Shown: positions 30,798 through 39,508 of the stretch, piece after piece
How the letters are laid out: the number at the start of each line of letters is the position of its first letter
Numbering within the stretch: the stretch's first letter is position 1
Assembly: GCA_017395935.1 (NCBI GenBank)
Contig: JAFQNL010000019.1
Span: 62,001-126,000 of the forward strand
Direction of reading: 5' to 3'
Length of the DNA stretch: 64,000 nt
Origin: Oscillospiraceae bacterium
Lineage (GTDB): Bacteria > Bacillota > Clostridia > Oscillospirales > Oscillospiraceae
Notes under the pieces: model-generated
The model's database searches: none
The model's input: only the letters and a program-made list of their open reading frames with translations
Told to the model about the DNA's origin: nothing
Position numbers and translations under genes: made by a program

Positions 30798-32453
30798 TTA
30801 GCCTTCCAGCAGCTCCAGCGTGCAAGTCTGAGCGATGCTCTTGCGGATCTCGGCCCGCAGAGGAAGGACAGAGGACGGAGAGACGGACAGCTCATCAATG
30901 CCCATTGCCAGGAAGGTGGGCAGCAGCTCGATATCCGCCCCCAGTTCGCCGCAGATACCGATCCAGATGCCGGCCTCATGGGCGGCGTCAGCAGCCATCT
31001 TCAGAGCCCGCAGAACGGCGGGATGATGGGCGTCAAAGAACTTGCCCAGATCGTTGCACTGGCGGTCGCATGCCAGCGTGTACTGCGTCAGGTCATTGGT
31101 GCCCACGGAGAAGAAGTCTACCAGCTTTGCCAGATCTCTGGCCATAAAGACGGATGCGGGCGTCTCGATCATGATACCGATCTCGGTTTCGGGATTGAAG
31201 GGGATGCCCTCGGCGGCCAGCTCCTTCATGACGCTCTGGCAGGCTCTCTTGCACTCCTTGACTTCCCAAACAGAGGTAATCATGGGGAACATGATGGCAA
31301 TCTTACCATAAGCAGAGGCCCGATAAAGAGCGCGCAGCTGAGTCCGGAAGACTTCAGGCCGATTCAGGCAGATGCGGATGGCGCGCATACCCAGAGCGGG
31401 ATTCTCTTCCTTGTTGAGCTGGAAGTAATCCACCTGCTTATCAGCGCCGATGTCCAGCGTGCGGATAATGACCCGCTTGCCGCCCATGGCGGCAGCGACT
31501 GTCTTGTAGGCCTGGAACTGATCTTCTTCGGTGGGATAATCGTTGGTAGCCAGATACAGGAACTCGCTGCGGAAGAGACCGATGCCCTGACCGTCATTGG
31601 CCAGAACAGCGTTTACATCGTCGGGAGAGCCGATATTGCAGTACAGATTGACCTTCCGGCCGTCAAGAGTGACATCTTCCTGACCCTTCATAGTCTCCAG
31701 AAGAGCTTTGCGTTCCTGCTGCTCGGCGTACTTCTGCTTCAGAGCGGTCAGAGTCAGCTCATCGGGATCCAGCACAACAGTGCCTTCATCGCCGTCAATG
31801 TAGGCCAGACGGCCATGGTAATCCTTTTTCAGGGCCTCGCCCATACCGCAAACAGCGGGGATACCCATGGTTCGGGCCAAAATAGCAGTGTGGCTGTTGC
31901 CGGAGCCGCCCTGAGTGGCAAAGCCAAGAATCTTGCTCTTGTCCATCTGGATGGTCTCAGAGGGGGCCAGGTCGTCGGCAGCCAGAATGACCGGTTCATC
32001 AGAGTCAATGCCGCCCTCAGGGATCCCCATCAGGTTATTCAGGATCCGCCGGGTTACGTCCTTGATATCCGCGGCGCGGGCCTGCATATAGGCGTCATCC
32101 ATGGCCGCAAACATCTGGGCAAACTGCTCGCCGGCTACCTCAACTGCATATTCAGCGTTGCACTGCTCGTCGTCCAGTGTCTCCATGATGCATTCCACAT
32201 AGTCGTCGTCCTCGACGAACATAGCGTGGGTCTCAAACAGGATGGCAGATTCATCACCGGCTTCTTCCCTGCATTTCTCGGCCAGAGCTTCCAGCTGAGC
32301 GATGCTTTTGGCCTGTGCTTCGGCCAGACGGGCCTTCTCGGCCTCCAAATCATCCACTGTGGTCTTAACTACAGTGGTGTCGGGGCGTTCATAGAAATAG
32401 AGTTTTCCCTTAACGACGCCGGAAGAGACGCCTTTACCTTGAATTAAGATCAT
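30798..32453 (-). CDS. ptsI: Phosphoenolpyruvate-protein phosphotransferase (enzyme I of the PTS)
   Basis: This 551-residue enzyme I moves phosphate from phosphoenolpyruvate to HPr. The phosphorylated His is in GGSGNSHTAILARTMGIPAV near residue 185. The PEP-binding C-terminal barrel has FRSEFLYL, GANKQVDYF-like RTLDIGADKQ and the catalytic Cys in TLACDRQCNDLGKFF near residue 500. The ATG at 32453 is chosen; a TTG two codons upstream is in frame. It follows ptsH with an 85-base gap holding a strong hairpin. No sugar-specific enzyme II is encoded in the window. Confidence 0.95.
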   Translation of the reverse strand: MILIQGKGVSSGVVKGKLYFYERPDTTVVKTTVDDLEAEKARLAEAQAKSIAQLEALAEKCREEAGDESAILFETHAMFVEDDDYVECIMETLDDEQCNAEYAVEVAGEQFAQMFAAMDDAYMQARAADIKDVTRRILNNLMGIPEGGIDSDEPVILAADDLAPSETIQMDKSKILGFATQGGSGNSHTAILARTMGIPAVCGMGEALKKDYHGRLAYIDGDEGTVVLDPDELTLTALKQKYAEQQERKALLETMKGQEDVTLDGRKVNLYCNIGSPDDVNAVLANDGQGIGLFRSEFLYLATNDYPTEEDQFQAYKTVAAAMGGKRVIIRTLDIGADKQVDYFQLNKEENPALGMRAIRICLNRPEVFRTQLRALYRASAYGKIAIMFPMITSVWEVKECKRACQSVMKELAAEGIPFNPETEIGIMIETPASVFMARDLAKLVDFFSVGTNDLTQYTLACDRQCNDLGKFFDAHHPAVLRALKMAADAAHEAGIWIGICGELGADIELLPTFLAMGIDELSVSPSSVLPLRAEIRKSIAQTCTLELLEG

Positions 32454-32476
32454 ATGCAATATTCCTCCATGTAAGA

Positions 32477-32514
32477 ATGCCTGTCCGGACTGCGAGATCA
32501 GAAAGGACAGGCAT
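32477..32514 (-). other. Hairpin between ptsH and ptsI
   Basis: A perfect 10-bp stem ATGCCTGTCC/GGACAGGCAT with an 18-base loop lies between the two genes and has no T tail. It more likely sets relative message stability than stops transcription. Confidence 0.5.
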
Positions 32515-32538
32515 CATATGTCTTCGTGGTTGGGATGA

Positions 32539-32799
32539 TTACAGATTCTCTTCGAAGAACTTCTTCAGAGCAGCAATAGCTTCTGCCTCGGCAGGGCCTT
32601 CGGCAGCTACGGTAACTTCATCGCCGTTCTTGGCAGCCAGACTCATCAGCTTCATCAGCTGGGTAGCTTTGACGGTCTTGTCACCCTTAGTGATGGTGAC
32701 GACGGTATCAGCGTAGGGCTTTGCAGCCTTGGCCAGCAGACCGGCGGGACGAGCGTGGAGGCCCAGGGGATCGTTGATAACATAAGTGAACTGCTGCAT
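32539..32799 (-). CDS. ptsH: HPr phosphocarrier protein
   Basis: This 86-residue HPr has the phospho-accepting His15 in NDPLGLHARPAGLLAKAA. The regulatory serine of Gram-positive HPr (Ser46 in KSIMGVMSLG) aligns with Gln47 in KATQLMKLMSLA, and the preceding residue is Thr46. Control by HPr kinase and CcpA through that serine therefore looks absent. AGGAGG lies nine bases before the ATG. It is followed by ptsI. Confidence 0.94.
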   Translation of the reverse strand: MQQFTYVINDPLGLHARPAGLLAKAAKPYADTVVTITKGDKTVKATQLMKLMSLAAKNGDEVTVAAEGPAEAEAIAALKKFFEENL

Positions 32800-32861
32800 A
32801 ATATTTTCCTCCTAAAATATATGATCAAAAATGGGTAAACAAAGAGAAGGGGGAGGAGGAC

Positions 32862-33563
32862 TTACTTCTTCCCTTGACCGTAGTAGGCGGCGGGGCCATG
32901 CTTGCGCATGAAGTGTTTGTCCTGAATGCACTGTGGAGCGGGGCCAACGGAAGGGGAGACCTGTTCGGTAAAGATAGCCATTTTGGCTACCTCTTCCAAG
33001 ACTACCGCGTGATATACGGCTTGAGCCGCGTCCTTACCCCAGGTGAAGGGACCGTGACTTGCGCAGATAGCTGCGGGGACATGCTTGGGATCAATGCTCC
33101 GGCTATGAAAAGTCTCTACAATGACCTTGCCGGTGTTGGCCTCGTAATCCTCATCAATCTCCTCGGCAGTCAGAGTGCGAGTGCAGGGGATACTGCCGTA
33201 GAAGTAGTCCGCGTGAGTGGTGCCATAGCAGGGGATATCCCGGTGAGCCTGAGCCCAGGCAACGGCATAGGGGCTGTGGGTGTGGACAATACCACCTAGA
33301 TCAGGAAAGGCCCTGTAAAGCTCCAGGTGGGTCTTGGTGTCGGAAGAGGGATTCAAATCACCCTCTACCTGATTGCCTTTCAAATCCATGACAACCAAAT
33401 CCTCAGGCCTCAGATTCGTGTACTCAACTCCGGAGGGCTTAATGACGAAAAGGCCTTTTTCCCGGTCGATGCCACTGACATTGCCCCAGGTGTAGGTGAC
33501 CAGATTCCGACGGGGCAGCTCCATATTGGCTTCATATACGATTCGTTTCAGTTCTTCCAGCAT
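32862..33563 (-). CDS. araD: L-ribulose-5-phosphate 4-epimerase
   Basis: This 233-residue class II aldolase-fold enzyme interconverts L-ribulose 5-phosphate and D-xylulose 5-phosphate. The zinc ligands are in [18 protein letters not shown] near residue 95 and a later His in [40 protein letters not shown] is typical near the start. The ATG at 33563 begins the conserved MLEELK; an upstream in-frame ATG at 33569 is also possible. It lies between a 3-epimerase gene and ptsH on one strand. UlaF/SgbE-type enzymes are equally compatible with the sequence. Confidence 0.9.
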   Translation of the reverse strand: MLEELKRIVYEANMELPRRNLVTYTWGNVSGIDREKGLFVIKPSGVEYTNLRPEDLVVMDLKGNQVEGDLNPSSDTKTHLELYRAFPDLGGIVHTHSPYAVAWAQAHRDIPCYGTTHADYFYGSIPCTRTLTAEEIDEDYEANTGKVIVETFHSRSIDPKHVPAAICASHGPFTWGKDAAQAVYHAVVLEEVAKMAIFTEQVSPSVGPAPQCIQDKHFMRKHGPAAYYGQGKK

Positions 33564-33580
33564 GATCATTTCTCTCTTTC

Positions 33581-33817
33581 TCACTCACTGACGGTGTACA
33601 AAGCGACCTCGTCAATTTCACGGTTGGTGCAGACGAAGGCATCCCTGCCCTCGCTATTGATGAACTTCAGCGCGTCGGACGCGCCGCTGTTGCGGTCGAT
33701 GAATTCGATCAGATATTCCTTCTCAACACAAATGAGGGTGCGGCTGTCTCTGCTGTTTTTCGTCGGCAGAAGCCCCGGCCTGGTTTGCCCCATAACCGTT
33801 TCCCATAGATGTAACAA
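33581..33817 (-). CDS. Possible small gene or gene remnant upstream of araD
   Basis: An open frame of up to 78 codons ends 18 bases before the araD start. Its last 50 residues ([20 protein letters not shown] and [17 protein letters not shown]) look protein-like and have coding-type composition. The upstream end has only a TTG or an internal ATG and no good ribosome-binding site, and AT-rich DNA follows. It may be the 3' end of a decayed gene once in this sugar operon. Confidence 0.3.
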   Translation of the reverse strand: MLHLWETVMGQTRPGLLPTKNSRDSRTLICVEKEYLIEFIDRNSGASDALKFINSEGRDAFVCTNREIDEVALYTVSE

Positions 33818-33973
33818 GAAGAAAATGCTGACTGCAACAAGTCAATTCGTTCATGGAGTAGCGCTTGCACAGGATGGAAATGATCCTTTTATTGATGTGC
33901 ATATTCCTCACTACTTATAATAAACGAAATAATCAAAAATGCAAGTAAGTTATATAAAAAAGCTTGCGGAAAT

Positions 33974-34816
33974 TCAGACCATTTGGTTCAGAATTTTTGC
34001 CATATTGTCATGAGCGAAACGGATATCATCTTTCCAGCATTGCTGCCCCACATACCAAAGCTCGGTTACGTAGCGGCGGACACCGAGCGCCCAGGCTTTG
34101 GCGATCATTGCGGGGAAGTCTACATGGCCGGTAAGGAAGGGAATCTCTCGGAATTTGCCTGGCACGGTCTCTTTCAGGTGCATAGCAACAATGTGTCCGC
34201 GGCCGGTTTCCAGATCCTCCAGAACGTCAGAGTTATAGGTTTTTGCGGCGTTAGTAAGATTGCCAGAGTCAGGATAGACGCCCAGATAGGGACTGTTTAT
34301 TAGCGAAACATAGTGCATGCTCTTGGCAACGGTATTCATGAACTCTGTCTCCATGGTTTCAAAGCCGAGAAGAATTCCTCGACTGGCTGCCATATGAACA
34401 GCGATCTCCAGATTTTTTCTGAAGAAGGCCTCACTCTCTGCGGTGCTCTCTTCGTAGTAGACATCGTATCCGGCCAGCTGAATCACGCGGATGCCCAGAT
34501 CATCGGCCAGCTGAATGGCCTTTTCCATAATCTCCAGTCCCTTGTTCCGCAGGGAAGAGTCGGAAGCGCCGAGAGGATACTTCCGGTGTCCGGACAGGCA
34601 CATACTGCGAATTGGAAGACCAATCTCTCTCATCAGACTGACCATCTCCTGCCGCTGACTGCTGCTCCATTCCAGACGCGCAAGACGAGCGTCAGTTTCG
34701 TCGATGCTGATTTCTACGTAGTCATAGCCGCAGTCCTTTGCGCACAGCAGCATTTCCCGCCAGCTCATCGATTTGGGCATGGCCTTCTCGTAAAGACCGA
34801 TCGCGTATTGCTTCAC
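33974..34816 (-). CDS. L-ribulose-5-phosphate 3-epimerase (UlaE/SgbU type)
   Basis: This 280-residue TIM-barrel enzyme of the xylose-isomerase-like family has the UlaE signature LGFETMETEFMNTVAKSMHYV near residue 155 and GVYPDSGNLTNA near residue 178. It interconverts L-xylulose 5-phosphate and L-ribulose 5-phosphate, the substrate of the 4-epimerase encoded downstream. Metal ligands are the Glu in FETME, the Asp in YPDSGN, the His in VAMHLKET and the Glu in VTELWYVG. The start is GTG with GGGAGG upstream. The pair suggests breakdown of L-ascorbate, L-xylulose or a related pentose. Confidence 0.9.
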   Translation of the reverse strand: MKQYAIGLYEKAMPKSMSWREMLLCAKDCGYDYVEISIDETDARLARLEWSSSQRQEMVSLMREIGLPIRSMCLSGHRKYPLGASDSSLRNKGLEIMEKAIQLADDLGIRVIQLAGYDVYYEESTAESEAFFRKNLEIAVHMAASRGILLGFETMETEFMNTVAKSMHYVSLINSPYLGVYPDSGNLTNAAKTYNSDVLEDLETGRGHIVAMHLKETVPGKFREIPFLTGHVDFPAMIAKAWALGVRRYVTELWYVGQQCWKDDIRFAHDNMAKILNQMV

Positions 34817-35325
34817 ATCAATTACCTCCCTGTCTTACCTGAAACAGGCGCTGAGATCAAAATGCAAAAAGAACATATTTAATAAATAGAAAAAACATTA
34901 AATCGAATATAAATAAGGAAAAAAGGAGACCTATTACTCGGATTATAACCCAGATGAAGGATACTGACAAGTGGGGGCGGTAAGAAGAGCTGAAATAATC
35001 CGAAGTGGAACAGATGGTCAAAGAAACAGATTTCAAAATTTGAATCTTGAATAGATCGAATAAGCTGATTGACCTTTGAAGAATGGACCGATAGTTTGCT
35101 GTAGCTGCAATAGAAGTACAGGAGGGATTATGGGCGCGGAGATCGTACAGCGCATCAATCAGACCTGCGGACCAATTGATTATGCGTTCGTAATTTGGTA
35201 TAGTAAGTGTGAAAAAGGGCGGCAGGCCTGATAGGATATGAGAGAACATTTGAAAAGCCAAGTATGACGGTCTAATAGGTGAGAGTAAATGATGGTGGCT
35301 TGTAATGACGGAGGAGGATTCTGAG
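34817..35325 (+). other. AT-rich intergenic region with the Cof phosphatase promoter
   Basis: These 509 bases lie between divergent genes. The first 280 are AT-rich with no reading frame or repeat I can support. TTGATT (35176-35181) and TATAGT (35199-35204) with a 17-base spacer form a good promoter for the Cof-type gene. A long minus-strand open frame through here runs into the Cof gene and has no family match. Confidence 0.5.
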
Positions 35326-36159
35326 ATGAGAGCAAAATATCTTTTCGTCGATCTGGACGGTACGCTGCTCAATGACAGTAAGCAGATTACCCCGAAGAAC
35401 CGTAAGGCCATTGACGAGGCCATTGCCCGGGGCCATAAGGTGATTATTGCCACCGGTCGACCTTTGAAAAGTGCTATGGATCAGGCTTGTAAACTGGGCA
35501 TGGATAAGCCGGGCGCGCTGACTATCGCTTACAATGGCGCCATGATCTACGACTGGTCACAAGGAGATATCTGTTTTTCTGACGCTCTGCCCATTTCTGT
35601 GGCCTGTCGGGTCATGGAGGAGGCTGGCCGCCGGGGGATCCACGTACAGACCTACGACCGGCGGGATGTGCTGGTGGAGCCACGCTGGGACGACGAGGCG
35701 GTCCGCCGCTATTGCAGGCTGATCAACATGACTTATCGGGTGATAGATAATCCCCGGACTGATCTGAACGAGGAACCGGTCAAGGTTCTTGCCATTAACT
35801 ATGATGATAAAACGGATTTGTTGGCCTTCCGAGACTGGCTGCGGGAGCATATGTCCAATGACGTGGACTGCTATTTCTCCTGTGACCAGTATCTGGAGAT
35901 TGTTCCTGTGGGTATGACAAAGGGTACCGCCGTTCGGCGGCTGTGTCAGATCATGGGAGCTGGGGTCGAAGACGCCATTGCGGTGGGAGACGCCGCCAAC
36001 GATCTGTCTATGATTCAGGCTGCCGGAGTGGGTGTCGCAATGGCAAACGCCACGGATGAGATAAAAGCAGCTGCCGATCGGGTGACTACCCGGGATAACA
36101 ATCACGATGGAATCGCGGAAGTAATTGACTGGTACCTCTCGTGGCCTGTGGACGAATAA
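35326..36159 (+). CDS. Cof-type HAD-IIB sugar phosphatase
   Basis: This 277-residue phosphatase has all four HAD motifs: FVDLDGTLLND near the start (nucleophile Asp), IIATGRPLKSA (motif II), Lys in EIVPVGMTKGTAVRRL (motif III) and AIAVGDAANDLSMI (motif IV). The type IIB cap lies between motifs II and III. Such enzymes dephosphorylate sugar phosphates or flavin and phosphorylated cofactors; the substrate is not predictable. The ATG at 35326 begins the family core and follows GGAGGAGG. Confidence 0.92.
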   Translation: MRAKYLFVDLDGTLLNDSKQITPKNRKAIDEAIARGHKVIIATGRPLKSAMDQACKLGMDKPGALTIAYNGAMIYDWSQGDICFSDALPISVACRVMEEAGRRGIHVQTYDRRDVLVEPRWDDEAVRRYCRLINMTYRVIDNPRTDLNEEPVKVLAINYDDKTDLLAFRDWLREHMSNDVDCYFSCDQYLEIVPVGMTKGTAVRRLCQIMGAGVEDAIAVGDAANDLSMIQAAGVGVAMANATDEIKAAADRVTTRDNNHDGIAEVIDWYLSWPVDE

Positions 36160-36163
36160 AAAT

Positions 36164-36197
36164 AAGACCGTCAGGATGAAATCCTGACGGTCTTTTT
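36164..36197 (+). terminator. Terminator of the Cof phosphatase gene
   Basis: A perfect 13-bp stem AAGACCGTCAGGA/TCCTGACGGTCTT with a 5-base loop is followed by TTT. It also separates the convergent pflA gene. Confidence 0.87.
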
Positions 36198-36219
36198 GTA
36201 TATTTAAGGGGAATTCGGA

Positions 36220-36975
36220 TCAGAAATTGGTATACCGGTCAGTGTGGAGCAGTTCCTCTGCCTTCTGAACTTCTTCCTTGGTGGGGGAAGGTACGCCGTC
36301 CAGAGGATAGGGGACTCCCATTCGCTCCCACTGGGGCTGACCCAGTGTATGATAGGGGAGGATCTCTACCCGGCGAACTGTCTTGAGAGACTGGATAAAC
36401 TCGTCCATCTCTCTCAGACCATCGGGGTCATCCGTATGGCCGGGAACCAGAACATGGCGGATCCACATATCAATGCCAAGATCGGACAGTTTTCTGGCCA
36501 TGGCCAAAATGGGTTCGTTCCGGAAACCGGTTAACACCTTGTGGCGTTCAGGCACGATCTCCTTCAAATCCAGCAGTACCAGATCGGTCACCTTCATCAG
36601 CTCTTGGAACTTGCTGTAAAAGGGCTCCTTCTTGGTATAAAGGATTCCGCTGGTATCCAGAGCGGTGTGCACTCCCTTGGCCTTAGCCAGCCGAAACAGT
36701 TCAGTGACAAAGTCGATCTGGAGCAGAGGCTCACCGCCGCTGACGGTGATGCCTCCGTTGTTTCTCCAATAGTTGTGAAAACGGTATACCCGATCAAACA
36801 GAACCTGAGCTGACCAGGTAGCGCCTCCGTGATGAGACCAGGTCTCCGGATTATGGCAGTACTGGCAGCGCATGGGGCAGCCCTGCAGGAAGATCACCGA
36901 GCGAACGCCGGGACCATCTACCAGGCCAAAGGTTTCAATGGAATGGACCTGTCCGGTTACCTGACTCTGATGCAT
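36220..36975 (-). CDS. pflA: Pyruvate formate-lyase activating enzyme
   Basis: This 251-residue radical-SAM enzyme places the glycyl radical on pyruvate formate-lyase. The [4Fe-4S] motif is FLQGCPMRCQYCHNPETWS near residue 30, followed by TVSGGEPLLQ near residue 78. The C-terminal EILPYHTLGQPQWERMG is typical of PflA. It lies 13 bases downstream of pflB on the same strand and is co-transcribed with it. The length fits PflA rather than the longer glycyl radical activases with extra ferredoxin domains. Confidence 0.95.
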   Translation of the reverse strand: MHQSQVTGQVHSIETFGLVDGPGVRSVIFLQGCPMRCQYCHNPETWSHHGGATWSAQVLFDRVYRFHNYWRNNGGITVSGGEPLLQIDFVTELFRLAKAKGVHTALDTSGILYTKKEPFYSKFQELMKVTDLVLLDLKEIVPERHKVLTGFRNEPILAMARKLSDLGIDMWIRHVLVPGHTDDPDGLREMDEFIQSLKTVRRVEILPYHTLGQPQWERMGVPYPLDGVPSPTKEEVQKAEELLHTDRYTNF

Positions 36976-36988
36976 AGCTGCCTCTTTC

Positions 36989-39241
36989 TTACAGGCCGCT
37001 GTGGCAGGTACGGGAGATAACGTCCAGCTGCTGCTCGCGGGTCAGGTCGATAAACTTAACTGCGTAGCCGGAGACACGGATGGTGAAGTTGGCATACTCC
37101 TCCTTCTCGGGGTGCTCCATGGCATCCAGCAGCTTCTCTACACCAAACACGTTGACGTTCAGATGGTGAGCGCCCTGATCGAAGTAGCCGTCCAGCACCT
37201 GTACCAGGTTGGAGATCCGCTCCATCTCGCTGTGACCCAGAGCGCCGGGGTTAATGGTCTGGGTGTTGGAGATGCCGTCAAGTGCCCAGTGGTAGGGGAG
37301 CTTAGCCACGGAGTTCAGAGAGGCCAGCAGACCGCTCTGCTCTGCGCCATAGCTGGGGTTTGCGCCGGGAGCCAGAGGAGCACCGGCCTTACGGCCATCG
37401 GGCATAGCGCCGGTAGCCTTGCCATAGACCACGTTAGAGGTGATGGTCAGGATAGAGGTGGTAGGCTCAGAGTTCCGGTAGGTGTGGCGCTTCTTCAGCT
37501 TGCCGAGGAAGGTCTTGAGCAGCCACATGGCGATCTCGTCGGCGCGGTCGTCGTCGTTGCCGTAGCGGGGGAAGTCACCCTCGATGGCATAGTCAATAAC
37601 CAGACCCTTTTCGTCACGGATGGTCTTAACCTTGGCATACTTGATGGCGCTCAGAGAGTCAACCACATGGGAGAAGCCGGCGATACCAGTGGCAAAGGTG
37701 CGGCGGACATCGGTATCAATCAGGGACATCTGAGAGGCTTCATAGTAGTACTTGTCGTGCATATACTGAATCAGATTCAGAATATTCACATACAGACCGG
37801 ACAGCCAGTCCATCATCACGTCGTACTTCTTGATGACCTCGTTGTAGTCCAGATACTCAGAGGTAATGGGCATATAGGCAGGACCAACCTGAGCGCCGGA
37901 CTTTTCGTCCACGCCGCCGTTGATGGCGTACAGCAGGCACTTGGCAAGGTTTGCCCGGGCGCCGAAGAACTGCATCTCCTTGCCGGTCTGAGTAGCGGAG
38001 ACACAGCAGCAGATAGAGTAGTCGTCGCCCCAGACAGGCTTCATCACGTCGTCGTTCTCGTACTGGACAGAACTGGTGCGGATGGAGATGTCAGCGGAGT
38101 AGCGCTTGAAGTTTTCGGGCAGAGCGGAGGAATAGAGCACGGTCAGGTTGGGCTCGGGAGCGGGTCCCATATTCTCCAGAGTGTGGAGGAAACGATAGTC
38201 GGTCTTGGTGACCATGCTCCGGCCGTCAATGCCAATACCACCCATTTCCAGAGTAGCCCAGACAGGGTCGCCGGAGAAGAGCTGGTTGTAGGAGGAGATA
38301 CGGGCAAACTTGACCATACGCAGCTTCATGACCAGATGGTCAATGAGCTCCTGAGCTTCGGACTCGGTCAGAGTTCCGTTGTCCAGATCGCGCTGGATAT
38401 AGATGTCAAGGAAGGTGGAAATGCGGCCAACACTCATGGCAGCGCCATTCTGAGTCTTGATGGCAGCCAGATAGCCGAAATAGAGCCACTGGACAGCCTC
38501 GCGGGCGTTGCTGGCGGGCTTGGAGATGTCATAGCCATAGATCTTGGCCATTTCCTTCATGCCTTTGAGTGCATTCATCTGCTTAGCCAGCTCTTCGCGC
38601 TGACGGATCACGTCGTCAGTCATGGTGCCGTCGCCGCAGTTATTAAAGTCGTTGAGCTTTTCTTCCAGCAGATAGTCAATGCCGTACAGAGCGATACGGC
38701 GATAGTCGCCGACAATACGGCCGCGGCCGTAGGCGTCAGGCAGACCGGTAATGATCTTGCTCTTGCGGGCAAGCTTCATCTCGGGGGTGTAGGCATCAAA
38801 GACAGCCTGATTGTGGGTGCGGGCATAGTCGGTAAAGATCTTCTCCAGATCGGAGGAGGGCTCAAAACCGTTGCTTCTGCAGGCCTCAGCAGCCATGCGG
38901 ATACCGCCAAAGGGCATGAATGCGCGCTTGAGCGGTTTGTCGGTCTGCAAACCTACAACTTTTTCCAGCTCTTTCAGCTCTTCGTCGATATATCCTGCCC
39001 CGTGAGAGGTGAGAGTGGAGACCACACTGGTGTCCATATCCAGCACGCCGCCGTTAGCGCGCTCCTGCTTCTGCAGCTTCTGCAGAGCGCCCCAAAGCAG
39101 ATTGGTCGCTTCGGTGGGATCGGCCAGGAACGTGTGATCGCCGTCATAAGGGCGATAGTTTTTCTGAATGAAGTCACGAACGTTGACTTCTTCCTTCCAG
39201 ATACGGCCTTCAAAGCCGTTCCACTGTTCAAAATTGATCAT
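36989..39241 (-). CDS. pflB: Formate C-acetyltransferase (pyruvate formate-lyase)
   Basis: This 750-residue glycyl radical enzyme turns pyruvate and CoA into acetyl-CoA and formate in anaerobic fermentation. The active-site cysteines are in [17 protein letters not shown] near residue 410, and the radical glycine is in [19 protein letters not shown] near residue 727. The protein ends [10 protein letters not shown], as PFL proteins do. RVGSISTF-like [15 protein letters not shown] and [16 protein letters not shown] are also typical. The start is set by AGGAGG eight bases upstream. Together with pflA it forms a two-gene operon. Confidence 0.97.
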   Translation of the reverse strand: MINFEQWNGFEGRIWKEEVNVRDFIQKNYRPYDGDHTFLADPTEATNLLWGALQKLQKQERANGGVLDMDTSVVSTLTSHGAGYIDEELKELEKVVGLQTDKPLKRAFMPFGGIRMAAEACRSNGFEPSSDLEKIFTDYARTHNQAVFDAYTPEMKLARKSKIITGLPDAYGRGRIVGDYRRIALYGIDYLLEEKLNDFNNCGDGTMTDDVIRQREELAKQMNALKGMKEMAKIYGYDISKPASNAREAVQWLYFGYLAAIKTQNGAAMSVGRISTFLDIYIQRDLDNGTLTESEAQELIDHLVMKLRMVKFARISSYNQLFSGDPVWATLEMGGIGIDGRSMVTKTDYRFLHTLENMGPAPEPNLTVLYSSALPENFKRYSADISIRTSSVQYENDDVMKPVWGDDYSICCCVSATQTGKEMQFFGARANLAKCLLYAINGGVDEKSGAQVGPAYMPITSEYLDYNEVIKKYDVMMDWLSGLYVNILNLIQYMHDKYYYEASQMSLIDTDVRRTFATGIAGFSHVVDSLSAIKYAKVKTIRDEKGLVIDYAIEGDFPRYGNDDDRADEIAMWLLKTFLGKLKKRHTYRNSEPTTSILTITSNVVYGKATGAMPDGRKAGAPLAPGANPSYGAEQSGLLASLNSVAKLPYHWALDGISNTQTINPGALGHSEMERISNLVQVLDGYFDQGAHHLNVNVFGVEKLLDAMEHPEKEEYANFTIRVSGYAVKFIDLTREQQLDVISRTCHSGL

Positions 39242-39262
39242 CGGGATACCTCCTGTTGAGAT

Positions 39263-39344
39263 GCACTGGTGATCAACGCAGTGCGTTAGGCAAAACTAAC
39301 TGGTCTTACAGTATTATCTTACCACCCGGAAACAGCCTTGGCAA
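39263..39344 (-). promoter_or_regulatory. pflB promoter and a dyad in its leader
   Basis: On the minus strand TTGCCA (39344-39339) and TAAGAT (39321-39316) are 17 bases apart. A 6-bp inverted repeat GCACTG-N10-CAGTGC (39263-39284) lies between the expected start point and the ribosome-binding site and could be an operator. A second possible promoter (TTGACA-16-TAATAA) lies further upstream, near 39380-39408. Confidence 0.5.
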
Positions 39345-39458
39345 TATGGCATAATACACTTATTATCCCCTGAAATATCCCTGTTATTAGACAGAATAGA
39401 CAAAATGTCAAACACTGTATCTAGTGAGTAACCGTTACATGAGACACAATATATAGTG

Positions 39459-39491
39459 AACGGCTCTGGATGAAATACGCCAGAGCCGTTT
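39459..39491. terminator. Hairpin between pflB upstream region and the GH1 gene end
   Basis: A perfect 11-bp stem AACGGCTCTGG/CCAGAGCCGTT with a 10-base loop lies just beyond the beta-glucosidase stop. Its T tail is better on the plus strand, so its efficiency for the minus-strand gene is uncertain. Confidence 0.6.
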
Positions 39492-39508
39492 GTTTGCGCG
39501 AGATGAGG

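Noticed and set aside
34857-35453. A 198-codon minus-strand frame across the region upstream of the Cof phosphatase
   Set aside because: It begins inside the Cof gene, has no ribosome-binding site and reads as low-complexity hydrophobic sequence from AT-rich DNA.
37001-39259. A 752-codon open frame on the plus strand opposite pflB
   Set aside because: It is the antisense shadow of a strongly conserved gene with GC-rich codons, and its translation has no recognisable domain.
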